Shown: one piece after another, positions 1 to 8,963 of the stretch
How positions within the stretch are numbered: the stretch's first letter is position 1
How the letters are laid out: each line of letters opens with the position of its first letter
Assembly (NCBI GenBank): GCA_943789295.1
Contig: CALSTO010000003.1
Span: 241,630 to 305,629 of the forward strand
DNA: 64,000 bases
From: MAG-121220-bin8 sp002700465
Lineage (GTDB): Bacteria; Bacteroidota; Bacteroidia; Flavobacteriales; Flavobacteriaceae
Reading direction: 5' to 3'
Notes under the pieces: model-generated
Database searches by the model: none
What the model saw: the letters and a program-made list of their open reading frames with translations, nothing else
Told to the model about the DNA's origin: nothing
Made by a program: the position numbers and the translations under genes

Positions 1-179
1 AAGGTGATGATATAAAAGGGAGTTTAGTTAATGTAAGCGAACAGGATATCACACTTGAATGGACAGCTCGTGAGCCCAAGCCTGTTGGAAAAGGCAAAGT
101 AACTGTGAAAAAAAATAAATTAATTGCTTTTGACCAAATTAAAAAAGCAAATTTAGTTGTAGAATTTAATAAAATATAA
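1..179 (+). CDS. rimP: RimP, ribosome maturation factor (C-terminal part)
   Basis: The reading frame is open from base 3 to the stop at 177-179 and gives about 58 residues (GDDIKGSLVNVSEQ at the start, ending LVVEFNKI). This matches the SH3-like C-terminal domain of RimP, which assists 30S subunit maturation. The call rests on position (2 bases before nusA, the near-universal rimP-nusA-infB order) and on the domain's character: strand-rich, with a lysine-rich hairpin. The 5' part lies outside the window. Confidence 0.85.
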   Translation, partial: GDDIKGSLVNVSEQDITLEWTAREPKPVGKGKVTVKKNKLIAFDQIKKANLVVEFNKI

Positions 180-181
180 GC

Positions 182-1414
182 ATGGAAAATTTATCTTTAA
201 TAGAATCGTTTTCAGAATTTAAGGACGAAAAATTTATAGACAGAGTAACATTAATGTCAATACTAGAAGAGGTTTTTAGAAACACTTTAAAAAGAAAATA
301 TGGTGATGACGATAACTTTGATATAATTATTAATCCTGACAAAGGAGATTTAGAAATTTGGAGGAATAGAATTGTTGTTGAAGATGGAGCTGTTGAAGAC
401 GAAAATCAAGAAATTTCAATTTCTGAAGCTAGAAAAATTGAACCTGACTTTGAAGTAGGTGAAGATGTTTCTGAAGAAGTTAAATTGGTTGATTTAGGAA
501 GAAGAACAGTTCTTTCACTAAGGCAAAATTTAGTATCTAGAGTTCATGAGCACGATAATGGAATTATATATAAGCAATTTATTGATTTAATAGGTGAAAT
601 ATATACAGCAGAAGTTCATCACATTAGACACAACGTTGTAATATTACTTGATGATGATGGCAATGAATTAATTATGCCAAAAGATCGTCAAATTCCCTCA
701 GATTTTTATAGAAAAGGAGATTCTGTAAGAGGGGTTATCGAGTCTGTAGAATTAAAAGGAAATAAACCCTCAATTATTTTCTCTAGAACTTCTCCAAAGT
801 TTTTAGAAAAACTTTTTGAACAGGATATTCCAGAAGTATTTGATGGCTTAATTTCAGTTAAAAAAGTTGTTAGAATACCTGGAGAAAAAGCAAAAGTAGC
901 TGTAGATTCATATGATGATAGAATTGATCCAGTTGGTGCTTGTGTTGGTATGAAAGGATCTAGGATTCATGGAATTGTAAGAGAACTTGGAAATGAAAAT
1001 ATTGATGTTATCAACTTTACAAATAATACTCAATTATTAATCACAAGAGCGTTAAGTCCTGCTAAAATTTCTTCCTTAAAAATTAACGAAGAGAAAAAAA
1101 CTGTGGAAGCCTTTATGGACCCTGAGCAAGTTTCAAAAGCTATTGGTAGAGGTGGTCATAATATTAGATTGGCAGGTCAATTGACAGGATATGAAATTGA
1201 TGTATACAGAGAAGGTGCTGAAGAAGATGTTGAATTAACTGAGTTCTCAGATGAAATTGAAGGCTGGGTTCTTGAAGAATTTAAAAAAGCTGGTCTTGAC
1301 ACTGCAAAAAGTGTGTTGGAACAGGATGTTGAAGATTTAATTAAAAGAACTGATTTAGAAGAGGAAACTATCTTGTCAGTTAGAAATGTATTAAAAGCAG
1401 AATTTTCTGAATAA
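182..1414 (+). CDS. nusA: Transcription termination/antitermination factor NusA
   Basis: NusA binds RNA polymerase and nascent RNA and modulates pausing, termination and antitermination. The 410-residue protein has the expected order: an N-terminal RNA polymerase-binding domain (about 1-125), an S1 domain (about 135-200), KH1 with VGMKGSRI at 255-262 and KH2 with IGRGGHNI at 321-328. A short acidic C-terminal tail follows with one helix-hairpin-like segment. It lacks the two long acidic repeats of the E. coli protein, as is normal for Bacteroidota. ATG at 182 follows the rimP stop by 2 bases and infB begins 11 bases downstream, so the three form one transcription unit. The frame is intact. 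Confidence 0.97.
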   Translation: MENLSLIESFSEFKDEKFIDRVTLMSILEEVFRNTLKRKYGDDDNFDIIINPDKGDLEIWRNRIVVEDGAVEDENQEISISEARKIEPDFEVGEDVSEEVKLVDLGRRTVLSLRQNLVSRVHEHDNGIIYKQFIDLIGEIYTAEVHHIRHNVVILLDDDGNELIMPKDRQIPSDFYRKGDSVRGVIESVELKGNKPSIIFSRTSPKFLEKLFEQDIPEVFDGLISVKKVVRIPGEKAKVAVDSYDDRIDPVGACVGMKGSRIHGIVRELGNENIDVINFTNNTQLLITRALSPAKISSLKINEEKKTVEAFMDPEQVSKAIGRGGHNIRLAGQLTGYEIDVYREGAEEDVELTEFSDEIEGWVLEEFKKAGLDTAKSVLEQDVEDLIKRTDLEEETILSVRNVLKAEFSE

Positions 1415-1425
1415 TAAATTTATTT

Positions 1426-4023
1426 ATGGGTGAAATTAAATTAACAAGATTAAACAAGATTTTAAGAGAATTTAATATTTCTCTTGACAGAGCAGTTGAG
1501 TTTCTTGCCTCAAACGGGCATGAAATTGATGCAAGACCTACTACTAAAATTTCACCTGATCAGTATACTTTGTTTTTGAATGAATTTAGTTCTGATAAAT
1601 CTAGTAAAGTCGAATCCCATGATTTAAGTGAAGAAAAAAGAAAAGAAAAAGAAGAGTTAAGGGTTAAACTTGAAAAAGAATTAGAAGAAAAAGAAAAGAA
1701 AAGAAATTCATTTATTGAAAGAGCTGAAATCAAAAAGCCTGTTCATTTAGGTAAAATCGATTTAGAAAAGTTCAATAAACCAAAGTCAAAGTCAAAAGAA
1801 GAGCCCATTGTTGAGAAAAAAATTGAAAAACCAGTTGAAAAGACTGAAAAAAATAATGAGGAAACAAATACCGATAATGATAAAACAGACTCTAGTATAA
1901 AGACGAATTATACAAAATTAAGTGGTTTAAAAACAGTTGGAGACAAAATTGACTTAGGTAAGTTCGAAAAACCTAAACCAACAACAACGCCAAAAAACAG
2001 TCCTGCATCAAAAAGAAAGAGAATTAGAATTTCAAAAGATCCAGTCAAACCATCTGTTCAAAATAATAAAAGAAATTTTAATAAATCAGGTGGAAGATCT
2101 AAGCCTGTTCCAAATGAGCCATCTGAAGTTGATGTTCAAAAGCAAATAAAAGAAACTTTAGAAAAATTACAAGGCAGGTCTTCATCCAAAGGTGCTAAGT
2201 ATAGAAAAGAGAAAAGAGATTCTCATAAACTCAAATCTGATGAGGATTTAGCTCAGAATGAAGCTGAAAAGAAAACAATTAAAGTTACTGAATTTATTAC
2301 AGTTGGAGAAGTTGCTACAATGATGGAAATAACATCAACAGAGATTATTTCCACATGTATGTCTTTAGGTATTATGGTAACTATGAATCAAAGACTTGAT
2401 GCGGAAACCTTAACTATTGTAGCTGACGAATTTGGTTATGAAGTTGAGTTTGTAACTGCTGACATTGAAGACTCTATTAAAGAAGTCGAAGACAGCCCTG
2501 AAGATTTACTTCCCAGAGCACCAATTGTTACTGTAATGGGGCATGTAGATCATGGGAAAACTTCCCTTTTAGATTATATTAGAGAGGAAAATGTCATTGC
2601 TGGTGAATCTGGTGGAATTACTCAGCACATTGGAGCTTATAATGTTGTTTTAAAAAATGGTCAAAACATCACTTTTTTAGATACACCTGGTCACGAAGCT
2701 TTTACTGCTATGCGTGCACGTGGAACTCAAATCACTGATTTAGTAATTATAGTAATAGCTGCTGATGATGATGTAATGCCTCAAACTAAGGAAGCAATAA
2801 GCCATGCACAGGCTGCTGGTGTACCTATTATTTTTGCAATAAATAAAATAGATAGACCAAATTCAAATCCTGATAAAATTAAAGAAAAGCTTTCTGGTAT
2901 GAATTTGCTTGTTGAAGAATGGGGAGGTAAAATTCAATCTCATGATGTGTCTGCACTAAAGGGAACGGGAGTTGATGAATTACTTGAAAAAGTTTTGCTT
3001 GAAGCAGAATTTTTAGAACTCAAAGCAAATCCAAATAAAGCTGCAGTTGGTTCAGTAGTTGAAGCATACTTAGATAAAGGAAAAGGATATATTTCAACAA
3101 TTTTAGTTCAGTCTGGAACTCTAAAAATTGGAGACTATTTATTAGCTGGTCAAAATTCTGGAAAAGTTAAAGCAATGCAGGACGAAAGAGGAAATGCAAT
3201 AATTGAGGCTGGTCCTTCTACCCCTGTATCAATATTGGGTCTTGATGGAGCTCCACAAGCAGGAGATAAATTTAATGTTTTTGAAGATGAGAAAGAGGCA
3301 AAACAAATTGCAGTAAAAAGAACGCAGTTAGTTAGAGAGCAGTCAGTTAGAACACAAAAGCATATTACTCTTGATGAAATTGGAAGAAGAATTGCTGTTG
3401 GTGAATTTAAAGAGTTGAATATTATTTTAAAAGGTGATGTTGACGGATCCGTTGAAGCACTAACAGATTCCTTTCAAAAATTATCAACTGATGAAATTCT
3501 TATAAATATAATTCATAAAGCTGTAGGTGCAATTACAGAATCGGATGTGTTATTAGCCTCTGCTTCAGATGCTATAATTATTGGATTTAACGTTCGACCC
3601 ACTGGAAATGCTAGACAAATTGCAGATAAAGAAGAAATCGATATTAGAAATTACTCAATTATTTATGATGCAATAAATGATCTTAAGGATGCTATGGAAG
3701 GTATGTTAGCTCCAAAATTCAAAGAGGAAATTTCTGGTAATGCAGAGATTAGAGAAACTTTTAAAATTTCTAAAGTAGGAACTATTGCAGGTTGTATGGT
3801 GACTAGTGGAAAGATTTTTAGAAACTCAAGTATAAGGATTATTAGAGATGGAGTTGTGATTAACTCTGGTGTTCTGTCTTCATTGAAAAGATTTAAAGAT
3901 GATGCTAAAGAAGTTGCCAAGGGCTATGACTGTGGGTTACAAGTCAAAAACTATAATGACATTAGAATTGGAGACATCATTGAGGCATATTCACAAGTCG
4001 AAATAAAGAAGAAATTGAAGTAA
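1426..4023 (+). CDS. infB: Translation initiation factor IF-2
   Basis: This GTPase delivers initiator tRNA to the 30S subunit. The protein has 865 residues. A small N-terminal IF2 domain (1-55) is followed by a long Lys/Glu-rich low-complexity linker (about 60-275), a second IF2-N-like helical segment (about 285-345) and the GTPase domain: P-loop GHVDHGKT at 372-379, DTPGHE at 419-424, NKID at 473-476. Domains II, III and IV follow. It is intact and slightly shorter than many flavobacterial IF-2 proteins because the linker is short. It is the last gene of the rimP-nusA-infB unit; its stop abuts the stop of the convergent SPOR gene. Confidence 0.97.
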   Translation: MGEIKLTRLNKILREFNISLDRAVEFLASNGHEIDARPTTKISPDQYTLFLNEFSSDKSSKVESHDLSEEKRKEKEELRVKLEKELEEKEKKRNSFIERAEIKKPVHLGKIDLEKFNKPKSKSKEEPIVEKKIEKPVEKTEKNNEETNTDNDKTDSSIKTNYTKLSGLKTVGDKIDLGKFEKPKPTTTPKNSPASKRKRIRISKDPVKPSVQNNKRNFNKSGGRSKPVPNEPSEVDVQKQIKETLEKLQGRSSSKGAKYRKEKRDSHKLKSDEDLAQNEAEKKTIKVTEFITVGEVATMMEITSTEIISTCMSLGIMVTMNQRLDAETLTIVADEFGYEVEFVTADIEDSIKEVEDSPEDLLPRAPIVTVMGHVDHGKTSLLDYIREENVIAGESGGITQHIGAYNVVLKNGQNITFLDTPGHEAFTAMRARGTQITDLVIIVIAADDDVMPQTKEAISHAQAAGVPIIFAINKIDRPNSNPDKIKEKLSGMNLLVEEWGGKIQSHDVSALKGTGVDELLEKVLLEAEFLELKANPNKAAVGSVVEAYLDKGKGYISTILVQSGTLKIGDYLLAGQNSGKVKAMQDERGNAIIEAGPSTPVSILGLDGAPQAGDKFNVFEDEKEAKQIAVKRTQLVREQSVRTQKHITLDEIGRRIAVGEFKELNIILKGDVDGSVEALTDSFQKLSTDEILINIIHKAVGAITESDVLLASASDAIIIGFNVRPTGNARQIADKEEIDIRNYSIIYDAINDLKDAMEGMLAPKFKEEISGNAEIRETFKISKVGTIAGCMVTSGKIFRNSSIRIIRDGVVINSGVLSSLKRFKDDAKEVAKGYDCGLQVKNYNDIRIGDIIEAYSQVEIKKKLK

Positions 4024-4395
4024 TTATTTAGGTTGTAAAATAAATGCTGAAGAAAATTCTTTCTTAATATTTTTTAGCTCTTTAATTGCTAAAATTCTAG
4101 AAACATATTTCCCTAATCTTATTTTGTAATAAGGTGTCTCAAAGCTGTAGAATATTTCATCGTATTTATCATCAGCTTTTAATTCGTCCATTAAAATCTT
4201 ATAATCTGTATAATTTCCGCTAAAAATTTGAATTGTAAATTGACCTGAAGTGAAAGCTTCTTGATTAACAATTTTTTTTAACTCTATAACTTTTAAAAGT
4301 TTAGGATCTTGGTTTATTGTAATAGAATCGTTTTGAGAAAATGATTTAGAACAAATTGTTATAAATAATAGTAGCGAAATAATGGATTTAAACAT
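4024..4395 (-). CDS. Small secreted SPOR-domain protein
   Basis: The 123-residue protein has a signal peptide (hydrophobic core after MFKSII, cleavage near SFSQ at about 18-21) and a C-terminal SPOR-like fold (about 52-123: an FTIQIFSG strand, then YKIRLGKY). SPOR domains bind denuded peptidoglycan glycan strands, so a periplasmic role is inferred; no enzyme domain is present. A homologue between infB and the complex III operon is a recurrent arrangement in Flavobacteriia. It converges on infB with no gap. The promoter box (4401-4408) sits only 5 bases before the ATG, so the transcript is probably leaderless. Confidence 0.75.
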   Translation of the reverse strand: MFKSIISLLLFITICSKSFSQNDSITINQDPKLLKVIELKKIVNQEAFTSGQFTIQIFSGNYTDYKILMDELKADDKYDEIFYSFETPYYKIRLGKYVSRILAIKELKNIKKEFSSAFILQPK

Positions 4396-4400
4396 CTTTA

Positions 4401-4432
4401 CAAATATAGTTTTTTGTCAAATAAATTTTCAA
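4401..4432 (-). promoter_or_regulatory. Bacteroidota-type promoter for the SPOR gene
   Basis: On the minus strand TATATTTG (4401-4408) matches the -7 consensus TAnnTTTG exactly, with TTG (4430-4432) 21 bases upstream as a -33 element. The ATG begins at the sixth base after the box, so the inferred transcription start lies at or within a base or two of the start codon. Confidence 0.6.
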
Positions 4433-4522
4433 GAATATTCTATTTTTTTAAACACTTTATTTAGAATGAATATAAATTAAAAATTACATTTAAGTTAGGT
4501 TTTTATTATCATTCTTGTGTTG

Positions 4523-4530
4523 TATTTTTG
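4523..4530 (+). promoter_or_regulatory. Promoter -7 box of the act/cox operon
   Basis: TATTTTTG fits TAnnTTTG. It lies in the 160-base gap between the divergent SPOR gene and actA and is the only good box ahead of this long respiratory operon. No clean -33 TTG is visible at the usual distance, only a T-run near 4500. The predicted leader to the TTG start at 4556 is about 20 bases. Confidence 0.5.
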
Positions 4531-4555
4531 CCGTCTAATTTGATACAATTTTTAA

Positions 4556-5866
4556 TTGTCAGTCGTAGTAAAAACAACTTTATTGAAGGCTATTTTGAAA
4601 CTAATTAAACAAGTATCAGTTTCCAAGGTCCTTACTGCACTTTTTCTTTTTTCTTTTTCTTTAAATATTTCTGCTCAAGAAATTGATATTTCCAAAGGAA
4701 AATCTCTTTTTAATGCTAATTGTGCTTCATGTCACAAATTAAATAAGAAATTAATAGGTCCTGCCTTGAGAGGGGTTTCAGCTAAATATGATAAAGAATG
4801 GCTTTATTCATGGATTAAAAATAGTGCGGCATTAATAAAATCTGGCGATGATCAAGCTGTAGCTATATATGAAGAATATAATAAAGTTGCAATGAATGCT
4901 TTTCCTCAGCTATCCAATGAGGATATTGATAATATCTTAGCATACAGTGATTATGTTCCCGAGCCGGTTGTTAATGCAGATAATGCTGTAGTTACAACAA
5001 GTTCAAATAACGATTCTACATTAACAAATGATATTGTTCTTGTTTTACTAACTATCGTTTTATTAGTTCTAATAACAATGTTATTTTTAGTTACAAAAAC
5101 TTTAAGAAATATTGCAGAGAAAAACGGTATTAATATTGAAAAAGAAGAAGGTTCAAAGTTTTCTATATGGCAATCATTTATTAAAAATCAATTTTTAATA
5201 TTTGTTTCTGTCATTTTACTTTTACTTTCTAGTGCATATTTCGCTTATGGATATATGATGCAAATTGGAGTTGATCAGGGTTACATGCCTGTTCAACCTA
5301 TACATTATTCTCATAAAATTCATGCTGGTGTAAATCAAATAGAATGTCAATACTGTCATTCATCAGCTAGAATCTCTAAACATTCAGGAATTCCTTCACT
5401 AAATGTTTGTATGAATTGTCATGAAAATATTGCTGATTACAACGGAGAAGAAGATCTTGAAAAAGGATACACAAAAGATTTCTATACTAACGAAATTAAA
5501 AAACTTTACAAAGCAGTTGGTTGGGATGAAGAAACTCAATCATACACAGGAGATACCGAACCTGTTAAATGGGTAAGAATACATAATTTACCTGATTTTG
5601 TTTATTTCAATCATTCTCAACACGTTTCTGTTGCCGGAATTGATTGCCAAAAATGTCATGGTCCAGTAGAGGAAATGGAAATATTGTATCAATATTCTCC
5701 TCTAACTATGGGATGGTGTATTGATTGTCATCGTGAGTCAAATATTAAGGTTAAAGACAATGAGTATTACACAAAAATACATGAAGAATTGTCAAAAAAA
5801 TATGGTGTAGAAGAGTTGTCTATCGCTCAAATGGGTGGTTTAGAATGTGGTAAATGTCATTATTAA
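4556..5866 (+). CDS. actA: Alternative complex III subunit A, multihaem cytochrome c
   Basis: ActA carries electrons from quinol oxidation on the periplasmic face of alternative complex III. The 436-residue protein has a signal peptide ending near SLNISAQ (41) and a mono-haem cytochrome c domain with CASCH at 56-60. Two transmembrane helices follow (about 160-182 and 212-234), then a C-terminal domain with five more haem motifs (CQYCH, CMNCH, CQKCH, CIDCH, CGKCH). This gives six CXXCH sites, that is, a mono-haem domain joined to the usual penta-haem domain. The start is uncertain: TTG at 4556 gives a long positively charged leader, TTG at 4583 is an alternative, and there is no ATG before the signal peptide. 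It is the first gene of actABCDEF-coxBA. Confidence 0.92.
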   Translation: MSVVVKTTLLKAILKLIKQVSVSKVLTALFLFSFSLNISAQEIDISKGKSLFNANCASCHKLNKKLIGPALRGVSAKYDKEWLYSWIKNSAALIKSGDDQAVAIYEEYNKVAMNAFPQLSNEDIDNILAYSDYVPEPVVNADNAVVTTSSNNDSTLTNDIVLVLLTIVLLVLITMLFLVTKTLRNIAEKNGINIEKEEGSKFSIWQSFIKNQFLIFVSVILLLLSSAYFAYGYMMQIGVDQGYMPVQPIHYSHKIHAGVNQIECQYCHSSARISKHSGIPSLNVCMNCHENIADYNGEEDLEKGYTKDFYTNEIKKLYKAVGWDEETQSYTGDTEPVKWVRIHNLPDFVYFNHSQHVSVAGIDCQKCHGPVEEMEILYQYSPLTMGWCIDCHRESNIKVKDNEYYTKIHEELSKKYGVEELSIAQMGGLECGKCHY

Positions 5867-5883
5867 AAAAGTAATATTAAGAA

Positions 5884-8800
5884 ATGGGAAACCATAAAAA
5901 ATATTGGAAAAGTGAATTAGAATTATCGTCTGATAGTAACTTAGTAGACAAGCTGGAACAAAATGAGTTTGTTGAAGAGTTACCTATAGGTAGTTTATTA
6001 CAAGACGAAAATAGTTTAGAAAATTCTAATGCTAGTAGAAGAGACTTTTTAAAATATTTAGGATTTAGTACAGCTGCCGCTACTATAGCTAGTTGTGAAG
6101 GTCCAGTTAACAGATCTATACCTTATGTAGTACAACCAGAGCAAATAGTTCCGGGTATTTCTAATTTCTATGCTTCATCAATTTCTGATGGATTTGATTT
6201 TGCAAATGTACTTGTAAAAACAAGAGAAGGAAGACCAATTAAAATTGAAATTAATAATCAATCAAAAGATAATTCTCCAAATGCTAGGGTTCAGGCTTCA
6301 GTTCTTTCAATGTATGATAGTTCAAGAATTCAAGGCCCAACAATGGACGGCCAGGATATCTCTTGGGATCAGTTTAATTTAAATGTAAAAGCTCAACTTG
6401 ATGCAATGAAAGCATCAAACAAAAAAGTTGTTTTGTTGTCACAAACTTTTGCAAGTCCTACAACTGAATCAATAATTAATAATTTTTTAAAAAAATACTC
6501 TAATATTGATCATGTTATTTACGATTCTATTTCAAATTCAAAAGCATTAGACGCTTTTGAAATCAGCTATGGAGTTAGAGCATTACCTACTTACAATTTT
6601 GAAAATGCAAATGTGATTGTTTCTTTTTCTGCTGATTTTCTTGGAGATTGGCAAGGTGGAGGATTTTCTAAAGGTTATGCTAAAACCAGAGTTCCTAAAA
6701 ACGGAAAGATGTCTAAGCATTATCAAATTGAGGCTAATATGTCCCTCTCTGGTGCAAATGCTGACACTAGAATTCCTTTAAAACCTTCTTTACAAAAAAA
6801 GGCTTTACTTAGAATTTATGACCTTATTTCTGGAAAAAATAGTGGCGTCACTTTAGACGATAAACTTGATACAAAATTAAAATCAATTTCAGATAGCTTA
6901 TTAAACTCTAACGGGAATGGTATTTTTATTTCTGGAATTGATGATATCGGAGCACAACTTATTTCACTCAAAATTAATGAGTTAATAAAGAGTAAGGTTA
7001 TTAATGTTCAAAAGCTTAATTATACCAGTCAAGGCAATGACCAAAAGGTATCTAATCTTGTTGAAGATGTTTTAAGTAAAAAAGTTAATGGATTGATTAT
7101 GGTTGGAGTAAATCCATCATATACTCTTCCAAATAGTGAACAATTTAACGAAGCATTAAAGTCTATCGATTTGTCGGTTTCGTTTTCAATGAATAATACA
7201 GAAACTGCTAAACTTTCAAAATGGGTTGCTGCAACTCCTCATTATTTAGAATCTTGGGGTGATGTTGAGATGAAATCCGGCAACTATAGTTTGGTACAAC
7301 CTACTATCAAACCTCTTTTTGACACTTTACAGTTTCAAGATGTTTTATTAAACTGGCTTGAATCTCCAAATTCATTTTATGATGAATTAAAAAATAATTG
7401 GAATGCAACTATTCTTAAAGGTTCATCTTGGAATCAAGCTTTACATGATGGAGTTTTTTACAATACTTCTAATTCAAACAAAATTAGTTCTCCTTATACT
7501 TTTCCAAATATTAATGAGTATACAGATGGTTTAAAATCCTCAGAATCCGATGATTTTGAATTGACACTTTACTCAAAAACATCAATGGGTAATGGATTAC
7601 AGGCTAATAATCCTTGGCTACAAGAAATGCCTGATCCGATAACAAGGGTATCTTGGGATAATTATCTCACCGTGTCTAAATCAGACGCAAAAAGTTTAGG
7701 ATTAAAAAATATTAATGATTCTAACGGAGCATTGAACAGTAACTTTGCTAATGTTTTAATTAATGGCAAATCATTAAAAATTCCGGTTGTTATCCAACCA
7801 GGTCAAGCTAAAGGATCTGTAGGTCTATCTGTGGGTTATGGTAGAACGAGCGGAGTTAAAAACGAATTGCAAACCGGAGTTAATGCGTACAACTTTTACA
7901 ACGATTTTGTAAATGTTCAAAATGCCTCTATTGAACCTGTAAATGAAATACATGAGTTTGCTTGTGTTCAGCTTCACAATACTTTAATGGGACGTGGAGA
8001 TATTATTAAAGAAACAACTCTTGAAATTTTTAATACAAAAAAATCTTCTGAGTGGAATTATATGACTCAGGTTTCTTTAAACCATATTGAAACTCCCGTG
8101 ACTTCTCCAGATGTTGATATTTGGGATGAATTTGATAGATCTGTTGGTCACCACTTTAATTTATCAATTGATTTAAATGGGTGTACTGGATGTGGTGCAT
8201 GTGTTATTTCATGTCATGCTGAGAATAATGTACCAGTTGTTGGTAAAAGAGAAGTAAGAAAATCAAGAGACATGCACTGGTTGAGAATAGATAGATACTA
8301 TTCTTCTGCTGAAACATTCTCTGGTGATAATACTACAAAAGACAATATTAATGGTTTAAGTGATTCTTTATCTGTATTTGGTGAAATGGAAAATCCATCT
8401 GAAAATCCTCAGGTTGCTTTTCAACCAGTTATGTGTCAACATTGTAATCATGCTCCTTGTGAAACTGTTTGTCCAGTAGCTGCAACTTCTCATGGTAGAC
8501 AAGGTCAAAATCATATGGCATACAACAGATGTGTAGGAACAAGATATTGTGCAAATAACTGTCCATATAAAGTAAGAAGATTTAATTGGTTCCTGTATAA
8601 TAATAATAATGAGTTTGATTTTAACATGAACGATGATCTGGGCAAAATGGTTTTAAATCCAGATGTTGTTGTTAGATCAAGAGGGGTGATGGAAAAATGT
8701 TCAATGTGTATTCAAAAAACACAAAAAACTATCTTAGATGCTAAGCTTGATGGAAGAGAAATAAAAGATGGTGAATTTCAGACAGCTTGTTCTTCTGCTT

Positions 8801-8949
8801 GTGAAACCGGAGCCATAGTTTTTGGAGATATTAATGATAAGGATAGTAAAGTATTAGAACTAAAAGAGGATGATAGAATGTATCATCTGTTAGAAAGTGT
8901 AGGTACAAAACCAAATGTTATGTATCAAGTTAAAGTAAGAAATACGTAA
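5884..8949 (+). CDS. actB: Alternative complex III subunit B, iron-sulfur protein
   Basis: The 1021-residue protein fuses a molybdopterin oxidoreductase-like part (about 80-740) to a ferredoxin-like part (about 758-1000). In characterised complexes the first part carries no molybdenum cofactor and the second holds the iron-sulfur clusters that pass electrons to the cytochrome subunits. The Cys groups are visible: CTGCGAC from 767, CQHCNHAPC from 851, CVGTRYCANNC from 883, and CSMC plus a late Cys further on. A twin-arginine motif SRRDFLK at 51-57 followed by a hydrophobic stretch and Cys71 suggests Tat export and a lipid anchor. The frame is intact and lies 17 bases after actA. Confidence 0.95.
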   Translation: MGNHKKYWKSELELSSDSNLVDKLEQNEFVEELPIGSLLQDENSLENSNASRRDFLKYLGFSTAAATIASCEGPVNRSIPYVVQPEQIVPGISNFYASSISDGFDFANVLVKTREGRPIKIEINNQSKDNSPNARVQASVLSMYDSSRIQGPTMDGQDISWDQFNLNVKAQLDAMKASNKKVVLLSQTFASPTTESIINNFLKKYSNIDHVIYDSISNSKALDAFEISYGVRALPTYNFENANVIVSFSADFLGDWQGGGFSKGYAKTRVPKNGKMSKHYQIEANMSLSGANADTRIPLKPSLQKKALLRIYDLISGKNSGVTLDDKLDTKLKSISDSLLNSNGNGIFISGIDDIGAQLISLKINELIKSKVINVQKLNYTSQGNDQKVSNLVEDVLSKKVNGLIMVGVNPSYTLPNSEQFNEALKSIDLSVSFSMNNTETAKLSKWVAATPHYLESWGDVEMKSGNYSLVQPTIKPLFDTLQFQDVLLNWLESPNSFYDELKNNWNATILKGSSWNQALHDGVFYNTSNSNKISSPYTFPNINEYTDGLKSSESDDFELTLYSKTSMGNGLQANNPWLQEMPDPITRVSWDNYLTVSKSDAKSLGLKNINDSNGALNSNFANVLINGKSLKIPVVIQPGQAKGSVGLSVGYGRTSGVKNELQTGVNAYNFYNDFVNVQNASIEPVNEIHEFACVQLHNTLMGRGDIIKETTLEIFNTKKSSEWNYMTQVSLNHIETPVTSPDVDIWDEFDRSVGHHFNLSIDLNGCTGCGACVISCHAENNVPVVGKREVRKSRDMHWLRIDRYYSSAETFSGDNTTKDNINGLSDSLSVFGEMENPSENPQVAFQPVMCQHCNHAPCETVCPVAATSHGRQGQNHMAYNRCVGTRYCANNCPYKVRRFNWFLYNNNNEFDFNMNDDLGKMVLNPDVVVRSRGVMEKCSMCIQKTQKTILDAKLDGREIKDGEFQTACSSACETGAIVFGDINDKDSKVLELKEDDRMYHLLESVGTKPNVMYQVKVRNT

Positions 8950-8963
8950 AAAGATAAATATAT

